DNA of 64,000 bases from Polaribacter sp. L3A8 (GTDB lineage Bacteria; Bacteroidota; Bacteroidia; Flavobacteriales; Flavobacteriaceae), in assembly GCF_009796785.1 (NCBI RefSeq), contig NZ_CP047026.1, positions 2,896,501-2,960,500 on the forward strand, in the 5' to 3' direction. The translations under genes were made by a program, and so were the position numbers. Positions 42,468-51,288 of the stretch are shown in pieces. Positions within the stretch are counted from its first letter, which is position 1. Every line of letters begins with the position of its first letter. Under the pieces are notes generated by a model that did not search any database, had not been told where the DNA came from, and saw only the letters and a program-made list of their open reading frames with translations.

Positions 42468-43736
42468 ATGGCTAAACAAGATCCTTATGCAGCTTTAAAA
42501 ATAAAGGAATTTAATATCTTTTTATTTGTTCGGTTTTTACTTGTTTTTGGTTGGTCTATGCAGTTTATTGTAATTGAGTGGGAGGTATACTCCATAACAA
42601 AAGATCCTTTAAGTTTAGGTATTATTGGGTTAATGGAAATTATTCCGGCATTTACAATGGCTTTATTTGCAGGTCATATTGTAGATCAAAATGAAAAAAG
42701 AAATTTACTAGCTATTTGTACAGCAGCTTTTTCATTAATTAGTTTAGGTTTATTTTTATTAACATCAGAAAGTGTAGTAGGGCATTGGTCTACAAACGCT
42801 GTTTTATATTCTATATACGGATTGGTTTTCTTTGGTGGCTTTTTACGTTCGTTTTTTGGACCTACCATTTTCTCTTTAGTAGCGTTGTTAGTGCCTAAAA
42901 AAATATATCATAATGCGGCAACCTGGAGCACAAGTACCTGGAAAACAGCGTCTGTTTCTGGTGCTTTATTTGGTGGTTTTTTTATAAGTTGGATTGGTGT
43001 TGACAAGACACTTTGTTTAGTTTTTATCTTGGTAATTTTATCTTTAGCATTTACTTTTTTAATTAAAAAGAAACCAATTTTAAATAAAAAGATTGGTGAG
43101 CCAATAAAAGAAAGTTTAAAAGCAGGAGTTACGTTTGTATTTCAAAATAAAGCCATTTTAGGAGTTTTAACCTTAGATATGATTGCGGTTTTATTTGGTG
43201 GTACTGTAGCTATTTTATCTGTTTTTGCACAAGATGTACTTAAGGTGGGGCCAGAAGGTTTTGGTGTTTTAAATGCCTCTATTTCTATGGGAAGTATTGT
43301 TACTATGTTTTTAACAACCTACATTCCTATCAACCGAAAAACAGGTAAAAAAATGTTGATATCTGTCTTTGTCTTCGGATTAAGTATTATTGCCTTTGGG
43401 TTGTCTTCTATTTTTTTGGTAAGTATTTTAGCTTTATTTGTAAGTGGTGCTGCAGACGGAATATCGATGGTAATTCGTCAAACTATTTTACAATTAAAAA
43501 CTCCGGATGATATGAGAGGTAGAGTATCTTCTGTAAATTCTATGTTTGTGGGTTCTTCTAATGAATTAGGGGCTTTTGAAAGCGGTTTAGCAGCCAAAAT
43601 ATTAGGTCCTGTTGTTGCAGTTGTTTTTGGCGGAACAATGACCTTAATTACAGTTGTAGCTATTGGAGGGTTAAACCCAACTTTAAGAGAGTTAGATTTA
43701 ACAGCAGAAATTGAAGCAAACAGAAAAGAAGATTAA
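42468..43736 (+). CDS. Major facilitator superfamily transporter
   Basis: This 422-residue integral membrane protein has about 12 hydrophobic helices. The MFS marks are a start with FNIFLFVRFLLVFGWSMQFIVIEWEVY and AGHIVDQNEKRNLL in the first cytoplasmic loop (the MFS A-motif region). The later DDMRGRVSSVNSMFVGSSNELGAFESGLAAK matches the MFS_3/EntS-type carriers. It would export or import a small molecule; the substrate is unknown. It begins 4 bp after the preceding gene. Confidence 0.92.
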   Translation: MAKQDPYAALKIKEFNIFLFVRFLLVFGWSMQFIVIEWEVYSITKDPLSLGIIGLMEIIPAFTMALFAGHIVDQNEKRNLLAICTAAFSLISLGLFLLTSESVVGHWSTNAVLYSIYGLVFFGGFLRSFFGPTIFSLVALLVPKKIYHNAATWSTSTWKTASVSGALFGGFFISWIGVDKTLCLVFILVILSLAFTFLIKKKPILNKKIGEPIKESLKAGVTFVFQNKAILGVLTLDMIAVLFGGTVAILSVFAQDVLKVGPEGFGVLNASISMGSIVTMFLTTYIPINRKTGKKMLISVFVFGLSIIAFGLSSIFLVSILALFVSGAADGISMVIRQTILQLKTPDDMRGRVSSVNSMFVGSSNELGAFESGLAAKILGPVVAVVFGGTMTLITVVAIGGLNPTLRELDLTAEIEANRKED

Positions 43737-43764
43737 TTTTTGTTCTGTTTTTAAGGCATAAAAA

Positions 43765-43795
43765 AACCGTTTATCGGTTGTATGGATAAACGGTT
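43765..43795. terminator. Hairpin terminator between converging genes
   Basis: An 11-bp perfect stem (AACCGTTTATC at 43765-43775, complement at 43785-43795) with a 9-base loop lies between the MFS gene and the converging small secreted gene. Confidence 0.8.
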
Positions 43796-43804
43796 GTAGA
43801 AGTA

Positions 43805-44143
43805 TTATTTCTTTTCTGCTATTGCTGTAATCGTTTTAACAGTCTGTTTTTCTTCGGTAGGATTGCCATCTTCATCTACAATATCAATTTCTTTATTTAC
43901 CCAAGTAATGCTAAATTTCTTACCAATCAATTCTTCTTCGTACAAAGAAAGCTCTATGTTTTCATCTAAGTCATAGAATAAAAAGGAAACATTTTTATCA
44001 TCTACAAATTTAAAATATTCGGTTTCTGTAAGTCCTTTAAAAGTAGCGATAAGTTTGTTTGATGTGTCTTGAGCAGAAATTGTATTTACAGCAAAAGAAA
44101 GAGAAATAAACAGCACGAATGCTGATGCATATAATTTTTTCAT
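43805..44143 (-). CDS. Small secreted hypothetical protein (paralogue A)
   Basis: This 112-residue protein has a signal peptide (MKKLYASAFVLFISLSFAVNTISAQ) and a small beta-rich body ending VKTITAIAEKK. It shares length and pattern with the protein at 44595-44933: both have KFVDDxNVxFLFYDL in the middle and end TVKTI. They are tandem paralogues. The body resembles no family I can name. Probably periplasmic or surface-located. Confidence 0.75.
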   Translation of the reverse strand: MKKLYASAFVLFISLSFAVNTISAQDTSNKLIATFKGLTETEYFKFVDDKNVSFLFYDLDENIELSLYEEELIGKKFSITWVNKEIDIVDEDGNPTEEKQTVKTITAIAEKK

Positions 44144-44594
44144 GATTTTTAATTTTAAGGTTATTTTTTAATAAATATAGTAGCTGCTCTTTTTCTTAAA
44201 AGAACCTGCTTTTGTTTTGAAGTACTCGAAACTATATTTTCATAAGCCTTAAAATTACTGATAAGTGTATATCAAATATACATTTTTTTTCAATTGAAAA
44301 TTAAATTTGGTATTTATTTTTCAATAAATTAATAATTATTTTTAAATGTTCTTGTTTTTTTAGTTTTTAACCTGATTATCAGTATGTTGAAATTTATATA
44401 AAATTTAAACTAAAGTTGTTACATCGTCTATTTTAACTTGATAAATTGGGGTAAAATGCAGTAAATATTACTTTTTAAAATTAAATTTAAAGTAATTTTA
44501 TAATAAGGAAAGACAATCTATATTTTAGTTAAAAAAGGGCTACTAAAAAGATGATAAAAAAACGTTTGTAAAATGTTACAAACGGCTTTAACTA
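44144..44594. other. Intergenic stretch between two paralogous genes
   Basis: These 451 bases are very AT-rich and contain no supportable gene. The only structure is the hairpin at 44563-44584. The upstream part must carry the promoter of the 43805 gene, but I cannot point to a clear box. Confidence 0.6.
44563..44584 (-). terminator. Hairpin terminator of the 44595 gene
   Basis: CGTTTGTAA at 44563-44571 pairs with TTACAAACG at 44576-44584, with a 4-base loop; on the minus strand a T-run follows. It ends the 44595-44933 gene. Confidence 0.8.
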
Positions 44595-44933
44595 TTATTT
44601 TGATTCCTTAATAGATAATATGGTTTTTACAGTAATTTGCGTGCCTGTTTTTTGCCCCTGCAAATCATATTCATCTACAAGTTTATTTTTCCAGGTAAGT
44701 ATAAATCTTTTATCTATTTTACTATCATCTTCTTTTTCAAAATTTATATTTTTTGATAAATCATAAAATAAATATTCTACATTATTATCATCAACAAATT
44801 TATAGTCTTGACTTTTTGTTGGCCCCACATAAGTTGCAACTAAGGTATGCACTGTTTCTTGCAACGTAATTTTTTTTGCAGAAAAAGAGAAAGCAATAAA
44901 CAAGATAACAGCCGTGGTATAAAACGTTTTCAT
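44595..44933 (-). CDS. Small secreted hypothetical protein (paralogue B)
   Basis: This 112-residue protein has a signal-like N-terminus (MKTFYTTAVILFIAFSFSA) and the same layout as the gene at 43805: YKFVDDNNVEYLFYDL matches KFVDDKNVSFLFYDL, and both end with VKTI-type strands. The signal-cleavage region (AKKITLQ) is less typical than in the paralogue. It is likely a duplicated gene pair, with 451 bp between. Confidence 0.75.
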   Translation of the reverse strand: MKTFYTTAVILFIAFSFSAKKITLQETVHTLVATYVGPTKSQDYKFVDDNNVEYLFYDLSKNINFEKEDDSKIDKRFILTWKNKLVDEYDLQGQKTGTQITVKTILSIKESK

Positions 44934-45253
44934 AATTTTTAAATTTAAGGTTATTGTAAATTATAAATAATTTAAATATTCTTTTTTTGGAGAAAGAAGT
45001 TATTTAAATAGAAAAGCATAAAAAGTGTAAATTCATAAGCATGATAATTAGCATTATACACTCAAATATAAGCTATTTTTTTATTGAAAATAAGTATTAA
45101 GTTTTATATATTTAAAATAATTACATTTTAAGTAAGTTGATATTCAGTGTTTTGAAGGTTAAAGAAAGTGCTTAAAAAGATCGTTTTAAAACAGAAACCT
45201 CACAGATTTTTACAATCTATGAGGTTTTTATATTGTGTTTATGAAATTACACT
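44934..45253. other. Intergenic stretch with one terminator
   Basis: These 320 bases hold no supportable gene. The hairpin at 45195-45227 (14-bp arms with one mismatch) serves the minus-strand glpD transcript. The remaining sequence is AT-rich. Confidence 0.6.
45195..45227 (-). terminator. Hairpin terminator after glpD
   Basis: AAACCTCACAGATT at 45195-45208 pairs with 45214-45227 with one mismatch and a 5-base loop, about 27 bp beyond the glpD stop codon. Confidence 0.75.
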
Positions 45254-46900
45254 TTACTTAAAAGTAGTAGCCAATTGTATTTTTTCTTCCAATTCTTTTA
45301 GATGTTTTTCTGTTGTTTTTTCATCCCAAGAAAAAATGTTTTTAAATTCATAAAGAACATATTTTTTGTATAAAAGTACACTGCGTGCATCAAAAAATAA
45401 ACGACCCGTTCTACGCATAAAAAAATCTGTTGGCGTGCAGGTCATTTCATAATTTATGGTAAACCAAACTTCTGCTTTCATCATTTTTTCTTGCATGTTA
45501 TCATGCATTAAATCATCAAACTTTTGTAAAATAATATCTGTTTGTTTTCCATAATTATGCACTAAATATTCTGCATCCTTTCTATCGAAATCTACTTCTG
45601 CAATTCTATTCTGAATAGCATCCGTATAACTTTGTACTTCTTGGTAATTATTAAAAGTACCACCAGAGAGTGCTATTTCCTTGGTTTTTATTTCTTCAAA
45701 TTTTGTATCGAACCTGCGTTCGTATTTTTTGGCAACCAAATCTACAATGCGTTCTGCCATTTTTCTGTAACCTGTTAATTTTCCACCGGCAATAGAAATC
45801 AATTCTGTATCAGAAACAAAAATTTCATCTTTTCTAGATAATTCAGAAGAAGACTTTCCTTCTTCGTGTATTAAAGGCCTTAATCCTGCCCAAGAAGACT
45901 CAATATCATTTAATGATAAATTAATGTCTGGAAACATATTGTTTACTGCAGAAATTAAATAAGTAGCATCTACCAAATTAGTTTCTACATTGTTTTTATC
46001 TAATTGATAATTGGTATCAGTTGTACCAAAATAAGTGACTCTTCCACGGGGAATCGCAAACATCATACGGCCATCTGGTACATCAAAATAAACAGATTGT
46101 TTTAGGGGTAACTTTTCATGAGCTACTACTAAGTGTACGCCTTTTGTTAAATGCAAACGTTTCCCTGTTTTAGAATGGTTGGTTTGTCTTAAATCATCTA
46201 CCCAAGGGCCTGTTGCATTTACTACATACTTTGCTTTTATATCAAAAATAGTATTAGAAAGTGTGTCTTTTACAGTAGCACCAACAACCCTATTTTCTTC
46301 GTAAATAAATTCGGTTGCTTCTGTATAATTTATAATCTTAGCCTCGTATTCTAACGCTGTTTTTAGTACTTCTATGGTTAAACGAGCATCATCGGTTCTG
46401 TATTCTGCATAATAACCAGCACCATTTAAAATACCTTCTGGTAATAAAGGTTCTTTCTCTAAAGACTCCTCTTTGTCTAACATTTTACGTTTGTCTTCTC
46501 CTTCTACAGAAGCTAAAATATCATAGACTTTCAGTCCGATAGACGTTAACCAAGAACCATAGGTTCCTCCTTCAATTAAAGGTAAGATCATTTTTTCTGG
46601 TACCACTAAATGAGGTGCTAAATCGTGCACAATGGCACGTTCTGTACCTACTTCTTTAACCAACCAAAAATCAAATTGTTTTAAGTAGCGCAAACCACCG
46701 TGAATTAGTTTTGTAGATTTACTAGAAGTACCAGAAGCAAAATCGTTTTTTTCTATTAAAGCTACTTTCATTCCTCTAGAAGCAGCGTCTAAAGCGATTC
46801 CTGCGCCCGTAATTCCACCACCAATAATTAGTACATCAAATTCGGTAGTTTGTAAATCTTTGGTAATATTTTTTCTATTGAAGTAAGAAAAGTTGCTCAT
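45254..46900 (-). CDS. glpD: FAD-dependent glycerol-3-phosphate dehydrogenase/oxidase
   Basis: GlpD oxidises glycerol 3-phosphate to dihydroxyacetone phosphate, passing electrons to quinone or oxygen at the inner membrane. The 548-residue protein opens with the FAD loop DVLIIGGGITGAGIALDAAS and SGTSSKSTKLIHGGLRYLK, both hallmarks. LIHEEGKSSSELSRKDEIF and AGGKLTGYRKMAERIV follow, and a C-terminal helical domain is present. It stands alone without glpK or glpF nearby. Confidence 0.94.
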   Translation of the reverse strand: MSNFSYFNRKNITKDLQTTEFDVLIIGGGITGAGIALDAASRGMKVALIEKNDFASGTSSKSTKLIHGGLRYLKQFDFWLVKEVGTERAIVHDLAPHLVVPEKMILPLIEGGTYGSWLTSIGLKVYDILASVEGEDKRKMLDKEESLEKEPLLPEGILNGAGYYAEYRTDDARLTIEVLKTALEYEAKIINYTEATEFIYEENRVVGATVKDTLSNTIFDIKAKYVVNATGPWVDDLRQTNHSKTGKRLHLTKGVHLVVAHEKLPLKQSVYFDVPDGRMMFAIPRGRVTYFGTTDTNYQLDKNNVETNLVDATYLISAVNNMFPDINLSLNDIESSWAGLRPLIHEEGKSSSELSRKDEIFVSDTELISIAGGKLTGYRKMAERIVDLVAKKYERRFDTKFEEIKTKEIALSGGTFNNYQEVQSYTDAIQNRIAEVDFDRKDAEYLVHNYGKQTDIILQKFDDLMHDNMQEKMMKAEVWFTINYEMTCTPTDFFMRRTGRLFFDARSVLLYKKYVLYEFKNIFSWDEKTTEKHLKELEEKIQLATTFK

Positions 46901-47063
46901 ATTTTAAGTTAAATTAATAAAAGAATAGTTATGTAACTATTAATCTTTAGCAAAGTACAAAAAATGCAATCTATTCGATTTGTCTTTTTACAAATATTTT
47001 AGGAAACGTATTTTTAACTTTTTTTTTAGACCATTTTCACTATTTTTATAAAAAATAAATAAA

Positions 47064-47498
47064 ATGGCAATATTAGATTTATATCCTAAAGGAAAACACA
47101 AACAAGAAATCGGGCATTTTGCAAATATTGTAAAAATTGCAAAAATAGACGGAGAAATTACAGATGATGAAAAAGAATTATTAATACGAATGGGTAAGAA
47201 CTTAAACTTAACGTTAGATGAGTTTGCTGTTATTCTTAGTAATCCAGAAAAATTTCCAACAAATGCACCTGCAAATTATGAAGATAGAATAGAACGTTTG
47301 TATCGTTTGGCTAAAATGATTTTAGTAGATGGAGAAGCAAAGTTAATAGAAGTTCAATTGATGAGAAAAATTGCTGTTCGCTTACATTTTTCTCATGAAA
47401 ATGCAGAAAAAGTTTGTGATGAAGCCATTCATTTAGTTTTAAATGATAACAGTTTAGAAGATTTTACAGAGGCTATTAAAAAAGTACATAACTCTTAA
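47064..47498 (+). CDS. TerB-like protein
   Basis: This 144-residue, all-helical protein has the TerB pattern: IVKIAKIDGEITDDEKELLIRMGKNLNL near residue 25 and YRLAKMILVDGEAKLIEVQLMRKIAVRL near residue 95, each with an acidic metal-binding loop (DGE). TerB domains bind calcium and occur in tellurite-resistance and stress proteins. No other ter genes are nearby, so tellurite resistance should not be assumed. The following oxygenase gene abuts it directly. Confidence 0.82.
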   Translation: MAILDLYPKGKHKQEIGHFANIVKIAKIDGEITDDEKELLIRMGKNLNLTLDEFAVILSNPEKFPTNAPANYEDRIERLYRLAKMILVDGEAKLIEVQLMRKIAVRLHFSHENAEKVCDEAIHLVLNDNSLEDFTEAIKKVHNS

Positions 47499-48128
47499 TT
47501 GCAAACAATTCACAATCTAGAGTTGTGGTTGTCCTGGATGGACGATCTCGCAGACCAAGATTATGTAGTTATTGATGATTTTATAGACACTAACCTTTAT
47601 AAAGAAATTAAAAACTTCCTTTTTAAAAAAATAGATGTTTTTGATAAAGCAGGTATTGGTTCTCTTAACCAACACACAATAAAAAAAACCATTCGTGGTG
47701 ATAAAACCTATTGGTTAAATAAAGATAGAGATACGGTTCTTAGTGGTTTTTGGAATTTATTAGAAGAAACTAAAAGCACCTTAAATAGGTATTGTTATCT
47801 AAGTTTATCTGGCCAAGAATTTCATTTAGCTCATTATCCTTCTGGAGGTTATTATAAAAGACATTTAGATCAATTTGAAGGTAGAAATAATAGAATGATT
47901 TCTATGATTATTTACCTAAATGATAATTGGCAAGCAGAAAATGGTGGACAATTAGAAATTTTAGATAAAAATAAAAAATTACAATTAGTAGAACCTATTG
48001 CAAAAAGATGTGTTTTATTTAAAAGTGATAAAGTACCACATGCTGTTTTAAAATCTTTTAAAGACAGGTATAGTTTAACAGGTTGGTTGCTTTACCAACC
48101 AACAAGTTTAGGTCCATTGTTAGGTTAA
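47499..48128 (+). CDS. 2-oxoglutarate/Fe(II)-dependent oxygenase
   Basis: This protein, up to 209 residues, has the prolyl-4-hydroxylase-like fold. The iron ligands are HLDQFEG (H and D, near residues 126-128) and the later H in KVPHAVLKSFKDRYSLTGWLL, where the arginine binds 2-oxoglutarate. The longest frame starts with TTG right after the TerB stop codon; an ATG at 47538 gives a shorter form starting MDDLADQDYVVIDDF. Either could be the true start. The target is unknown. Confidence 0.85.
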   Translation: MQTIHNLELWLSWMDDLADQDYVVIDDFIDTNLYKEIKNFLFKKIDVFDKAGIGSLNQHTIKKTIRGDKTYWLNKDRDTVLSGFWNLLEETKSTLNRYCYLSLSGQEFHLAHYPSGGYYKRHLDQFEGRNNRMISMIIYLNDNWQAENGGQLEILDKNKKLQLVEPIAKRCVLFKSDKVPHAVLKSFKDRYSLTGWLLYQPTSLGPLLG

Positions 48129-48170
48129 TTATAGTTTTCTTTTTTACAAGTTACAGAAACGCTATAGTTA

Positions 48171-48713
48171 TTAGTCTAAAATTTTAGTTGGTAAACCATC
48201 AATACTGGTTTGGTTTTTATCTTGCCAGTATTGTGCTATACCTTCTTTACCTTGCGCTGTAGCCCAATCATTTAATTGGTTTCTTTCTCCTTTATATTCC
48301 ATAAACGGAATAGACATTCCGCAAGAAGTTTGTGCAGATGCTATAGTAATATCAAAAATCTGACGTGTTCCTGGAGTTTCTGGAAACAGCGTAATTAACT
48401 CATTCCAAGTAGTATCACCTTCTTTAATTTCTTTCCCTTTTCCGTACAAACGCAAAATATTTGGTGCACCTTCAAAAGCACAAAACATAATGGTAATTCT
48501 GTCGTTTTCTAATAAATGAGCAGCAGTTTCGTTTCCACTTCCAGTAACATTTAACCATAAAACCCGGTTTTCACTTACAACTCTAAAAGAATCCATTCCT
48601 TTTGGTGATAGATTAATTCTACCAGAAATAGGAGCAGTAGCAACAAAGAATATTTTTTGTGCTTCAATAAATTTTTGAAGTCTAGTTGTTAGTTTTGTGT
48701 AGAATTTAGACAT
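48171..48713 (-). CDS. Pyridoxamine 5'-phosphate oxidase family protein
   Basis: This 180-residue protein has the split-barrel flavin-binding fold: FIEAQKIFFVATAPISGRINLSPKGMDSFRV near the start, LWLNVTGSGNETAAHLLENDRITIMFCAFEGAPNILRLYG in the middle. It is close to putative oxidoreductases of the PNPOx-like group. The cofactor is probably FMN or F420-like, so the reaction cannot be named. It is divergent from the NhaC gene, with about 93 bp between. Confidence 0.83.
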   Translation of the reverse strand: MSKFYTKLTTRLQKFIEAQKIFFVATAPISGRINLSPKGMDSFRVVSENRVLWLNVTGSGNETAAHLLENDRITIMFCAFEGAPNILRLYGKGKEIKEGDTTWNELITLFPETPGTRQIFDITIASAQTSCGMSIPFMEYKGERNQLNDWATAQGKEGIAQYWQDKNQTSIDGLPTKILD

Positions 48714-48806
48714 AAAAGCTTCTTTTTGGGTTCACAATTTACAAAATATCGATTGATAAAATGTTTTATAAATTACTACCTTGTAACCAAATTAAAATTT
48801 CTCTTT

Positions 48807-50282
48807 ATGGAATATGGATTTCTATCAGTAATACCACCAATTGTGGCCATCATTTTAGCCTTAAAAACCAAACAAGTTTATATTGCGCTATTATTTGGTA
48901 TTTGGTTTTCTTGGTTAATCATAGAAGGATGGAATCCGTTAGCGGGAACGTTAGCAATGATTGAAGGAATGGTAAACGTTTTTCAGTCTAAAGGAAATAC
49001 AAGAACCATAATGTTTAGTGCTTTAGTTGGCGCTTTGTTAATCTTTATTCAGTTTTCTAGAGGAGTAGAAGGTTTTATCAATATTATAAATAGAAGATTA
49101 GTAAAACTAGAAAATAAAAAAACAGGTTATAGTAGAATAATGGTTCAAGTTTTAGCAACAGTAACAGGTTTATTACTGTTTGTAGAAACAAGTATTAGCT
49201 CTTTAACAGTAGGTACTTTGTACCGACCAATTTTCGATAAATTAGGCATTCCAAGAGAAAAATTAGCATACATAGCAGATTCTAGTTCTGCACCATCATC
49301 CATATTAATACCTTTTAATGCTTGGGGAGCTTTCATAATGGGCCTTTTATTAACACAAGGTATAGACAAACCTTTTGCAATGATGATGAGTTCTATTAAA
49401 TATAACTTTTACCCATTAATTGCAATTGCAACTGTTTTCATTATCATTTTTACCAAAAAAGATTTTGGACCGATGAAACAGGCTGAAAAAAGAACCAAAG
49501 AAACGGGCCAGTTAATGAACGAAGGTTCTACACCAATGGTTTCAGATGAAATTACATCATTTCCGCCAAAAGAAGGCATTCCTGCAAGAGCATATAATAT
49601 GATTGTGCCGCTTTTAACCATGGTTTTAATGATGCCAATTAACTTAGTTTACACAGGTTGGAATGAAGTTAAAGAATCCACATCAACCTTAGATCATATA
49701 CAACAAGCAATTGGTGCAGGTTCTGGTTCTTCATCCGTTTTATATGCTGTAATTACCGCACTTTTAGTGGCAATTGTAATGTATATGATTCAAGGATTTT
49801 TAAAACCAAAAGAAGCTATTAATTTAACCTTAAAAGGAATTAGCGAGTTAATGCCATTAGCGTTATTAATGCTGTTAGCATTTGCTATTGGAGACGCTTG
49901 TAAAGTATTAGATACAGGAAACTATGTTGCAAATGTTACAGAAAGTTGGTTGTCGCCAGAACTGTTACCAGCGGTTGTTTTTATAGTAAGTTCTTTCATT
50001 GCATTTTCTACAGGAACATCTTGGGGAACCTTTGCCATAATGTTGGCAATATCAGTACCTATGGCAAATATTCATGGTTCAGATATTACAATTATTGTTG
50101 CAGCAACCTTAGGAGGAGGAATTTTTGGAGACCATTGTTCGCCAATTTCAGACACTTCTATTATCTCTTCCATGGCATCAGCAAGTGACCATATAGACCA
50201 TGTAAAAACACAATTACCTTATGCTTTGGTTGGCGGTGTATTTACTGTAATTATGTATTTAGTTATTGGTTTTTTTGGGTAG
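48807..50282 (+). CDS. Na+/H+ antiporter, NhaC family
   Basis: The protein from ATG 48807 (MEYGFLSVIPPIVAIILALK) is 491 residues; the open frame extends upstream to 48726, but that part has no membrane character and is a poor start. About 10-12 hydrophobic helices are visible. Conserved parts are FVETSISSLTVGTLYRPIFDKLGI, LIPFNAWGAFIMGLL, FSTGTSWGTFAIMLAISVPMA and GGGIFGDHCSPISDTSIISSMAS. The last one is the NhaC hallmark. It would exchange sodium for protons, useful in a marine setting. Confidence 0.93.
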   Translation: MEYGFLSVIPPIVAIILALKTKQVYIALLFGIWFSWLIIEGWNPLAGTLAMIEGMVNVFQSKGNTRTIMFSALVGALLIFIQFSRGVEGFINIINRRLVKLENKKTGYSRIMVQVLATVTGLLLFVETSISSLTVGTLYRPIFDKLGIPREKLAYIADSSSAPSSILIPFNAWGAFIMGLLLTQGIDKPFAMMMSSIKYNFYPLIAIATVFIIIFTKKDFGPMKQAEKRTKETGQLMNEGSTPMVSDEITSFPPKEGIPARAYNMIVPLLTMVLMMPINLVYTGWNEVKESTSTLDHIQQAIGAGSGSSSVLYAVITALLVAIVMYMIQGFLKPKEAINLTLKGISELMPLALLMLLAFAIGDACKVLDTGNYVANVTESWLSPELLPAVVFIVSSFIAFSTGTSWGTFAIMLAISVPMANIHGSDITIIVAATLGGGIFGDHCSPISDTSIISSMASASDHIDHVKTQLPYALVGGVFTVIMYLVIGFFG

Positions 50283-50320
50283 TTATTAAACATTTGTAAG
50301 TAAATATTAAAACAAGAAAC

Positions 50321-50605
50321 ATGCATTTAGAAAAGTTAACTTTAAGTCATTTCATTTTAACTTTAATAATTATTTTATCTTTTAGTAGTTGTACAAAAGA
50401 AGACATTTGTACAAAAGAAATTAATGTACCTATTTGGAATGAAGAAGCTCAAATATTTGAGGATAATTTTCAAGATTTTCCTTGTGATTTTAATGGAATA
50501 ACTAAAAGTGTATCAGAGTTTACTCTAAATGAAAAAAAAATACTTTTACTAAATTTAAAAAATAAAAAGACTACAGAAATTTCAGTACAATCTTTTGCTT
50601 ATTAA
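50321..50605 (+). CDS. Small lipoprotein
   Basis: This 94-residue protein has a hydrophobic leader (HFILTLIIILSFSSC) with a lipobox-like SFSSC, so cysteine 24 is the likely lipidation site. It continues with an acidic stretch (TKEDICTKEINVPIWNEEAQIFED). Four cysteines are present in total. No family is recognised. It lies 38 bp after the antiporter gene, on the same strand, and just before the repeat region. Confidence 0.72.
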   Translation: MHLEKLTLSHFILTLIIILSFSSCTKEDICTKEINVPIWNEEAQIFEDNFQDFPCDFNGITKSVSEFTLNEKKILLLNLKNKKTTEISVQSFAY

Positions 50606-50618
50606 ACAATAAAGTTAT

Positions 50619-50668
50619 GTCATTGCGAGGAAGAATGACGAAGCAATCTGTTTAATCAAATAAAGATT
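50619..50668. repeat. REP-like element (GTCATTGCGAGGAAGAATGACGAAGC type)
   Basis: GTCATTGCGAGGAAGAATGA then CGAAGCAATCTG is the same family as the element at 23516-23587. The second arm is missing here. It is 13 bp past the small lipoprotein stop. Confidence 0.7.
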
Positions 50669-50697
50669 TTTTTTTAACCCTCAGTTTATAATAATTT

Positions 50698-50781
50698 GGG
50701 CGTTACCACAAGGGTCGCGCTTTCCACTATATCTTTTTATGAAAAATAAAAAGGATGCCGTTTCAATCGCTAACGCGAGCG
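50698..50781. repeat. GGGCGTTACC-type dispersed Flavobacteria repeat
   Basis: The element opens GGGCGTTACCACAAGGGTCG, has a central hairpin built from ATCTTTTTAT and ATAAAAAGGAT, and ends AACGCGAGCG. It is more GC-rich than its surroundings. I recall related elements from several Flavobacteriaceae genomes, but this is from memory. Confidence 0.6.
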
Positions 50782-50797
50782 TATTTGTATACAGTTT

Positions 50798-50883
50798 GTC
50801 TTTACGAGGACGTTAGGACGAAGTAATCTGTTTGTTTAATGAAGAGATTGCCACAGCTTACAAAAAAGTAAACTTCGCAATAA
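50798..50883. repeat. Degenerate REP-like element abutting the 50884 gene
   Basis: GTCTTTACGAGGACGTTAGG, then GACGAAGTAATCTG, then AGAGATTGCC and a CTTCGCAATAAC end resemble a degenerate inverted repeat of the same family as 50619. It ends directly at the stop codon of the minus-strand gene. Confidence 0.55.
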
Positions 50884-51279
50884 CTACTCCGCCAAAATAC
50901 CACGCTTTTTAATTTCATCAATCATACGTAAAGCGCCTTCTTTAACAGTATTTTCTTTAAAGAAAAATGTTTTTTCGTGTAAAGTGTTTCCTTCAAAAAA
51001 AGAAACCTGAAAACGGTTATTTAACTTGAATAATTCTGGTTGAATAAATTCAATCTTAGCAAAAGAATTTGCGGGTAGTTTGTCTAATTTTTTACGTAAC
51101 AAAGAAGTTGTTTTTGTATCAGAAAAACCCTGAGAAACAATCACCATCATTTCTAAATCTACTTTCTTATTATTGATAATATACACATTCCAATCATCTG
51201 TTTTGTACAAATCATTGTATTCATAAACAACAGCCATTTCTAAGTCTGTAACTTGGGGTATGTGAATGTCTTTTTTCAT
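50884..51279 (-). CDS. Conserved hypothetical protein at the end of the efflux operon
   Basis: This 131-residue protein has no signal peptide and no clear motif. It looks mixed alpha/beta: IHIPQVTDLEMAVVYEYND, then WNVYIINNKKVDLEMMVIVSQGFSD, TSLLRKKLDKLPANSFAKIE and FFEGNTLHEKTFFFKENTVKE. I do not recognise the family. It follows the TetR gene by 9 bp and probably belongs to that transcript. Confidence 0.7.
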   Translation of the reverse strand: MKKDIHIPQVTDLEMAVVYEYNDLYKTDDWNVYIINNKKVDLEMMVIVSQGFSDTKTTSLLRKKLDKLPANSFAKIEFIQPELFKLNNRFQVSFFEGNTLHEKTFFFKENTVKEGALRMIDEIKKRGILAE

Positions 51280-51288
51280 AAAAAATAA

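Noticed and set aside
45168..45353. Short plus-strand frame over the glpD end
   Set aside because: Opposite to a well-defined gene and covers its terminator; composition is not protein-like.
47064..47498. Tellurite-resistance cluster based on the TerB protein
   Set aside because: No other ter genes are present; TerB domains are found in many contexts.
48726..48806. Longer NhaC start (27 extra codons)
   Set aside because: The extra residues are not membrane-like and 48807 gives the usual start of the family.
49946..50188. Alternative frame in the NhaC gene
   Set aside because: Overlaps a confident gene and has an unlikely cysteine/tyrosine-rich composition.
50606..50883. CRISPR array
   Set aside because: The repeats are few, different from each other and not evenly spaced; no cas genes are near.
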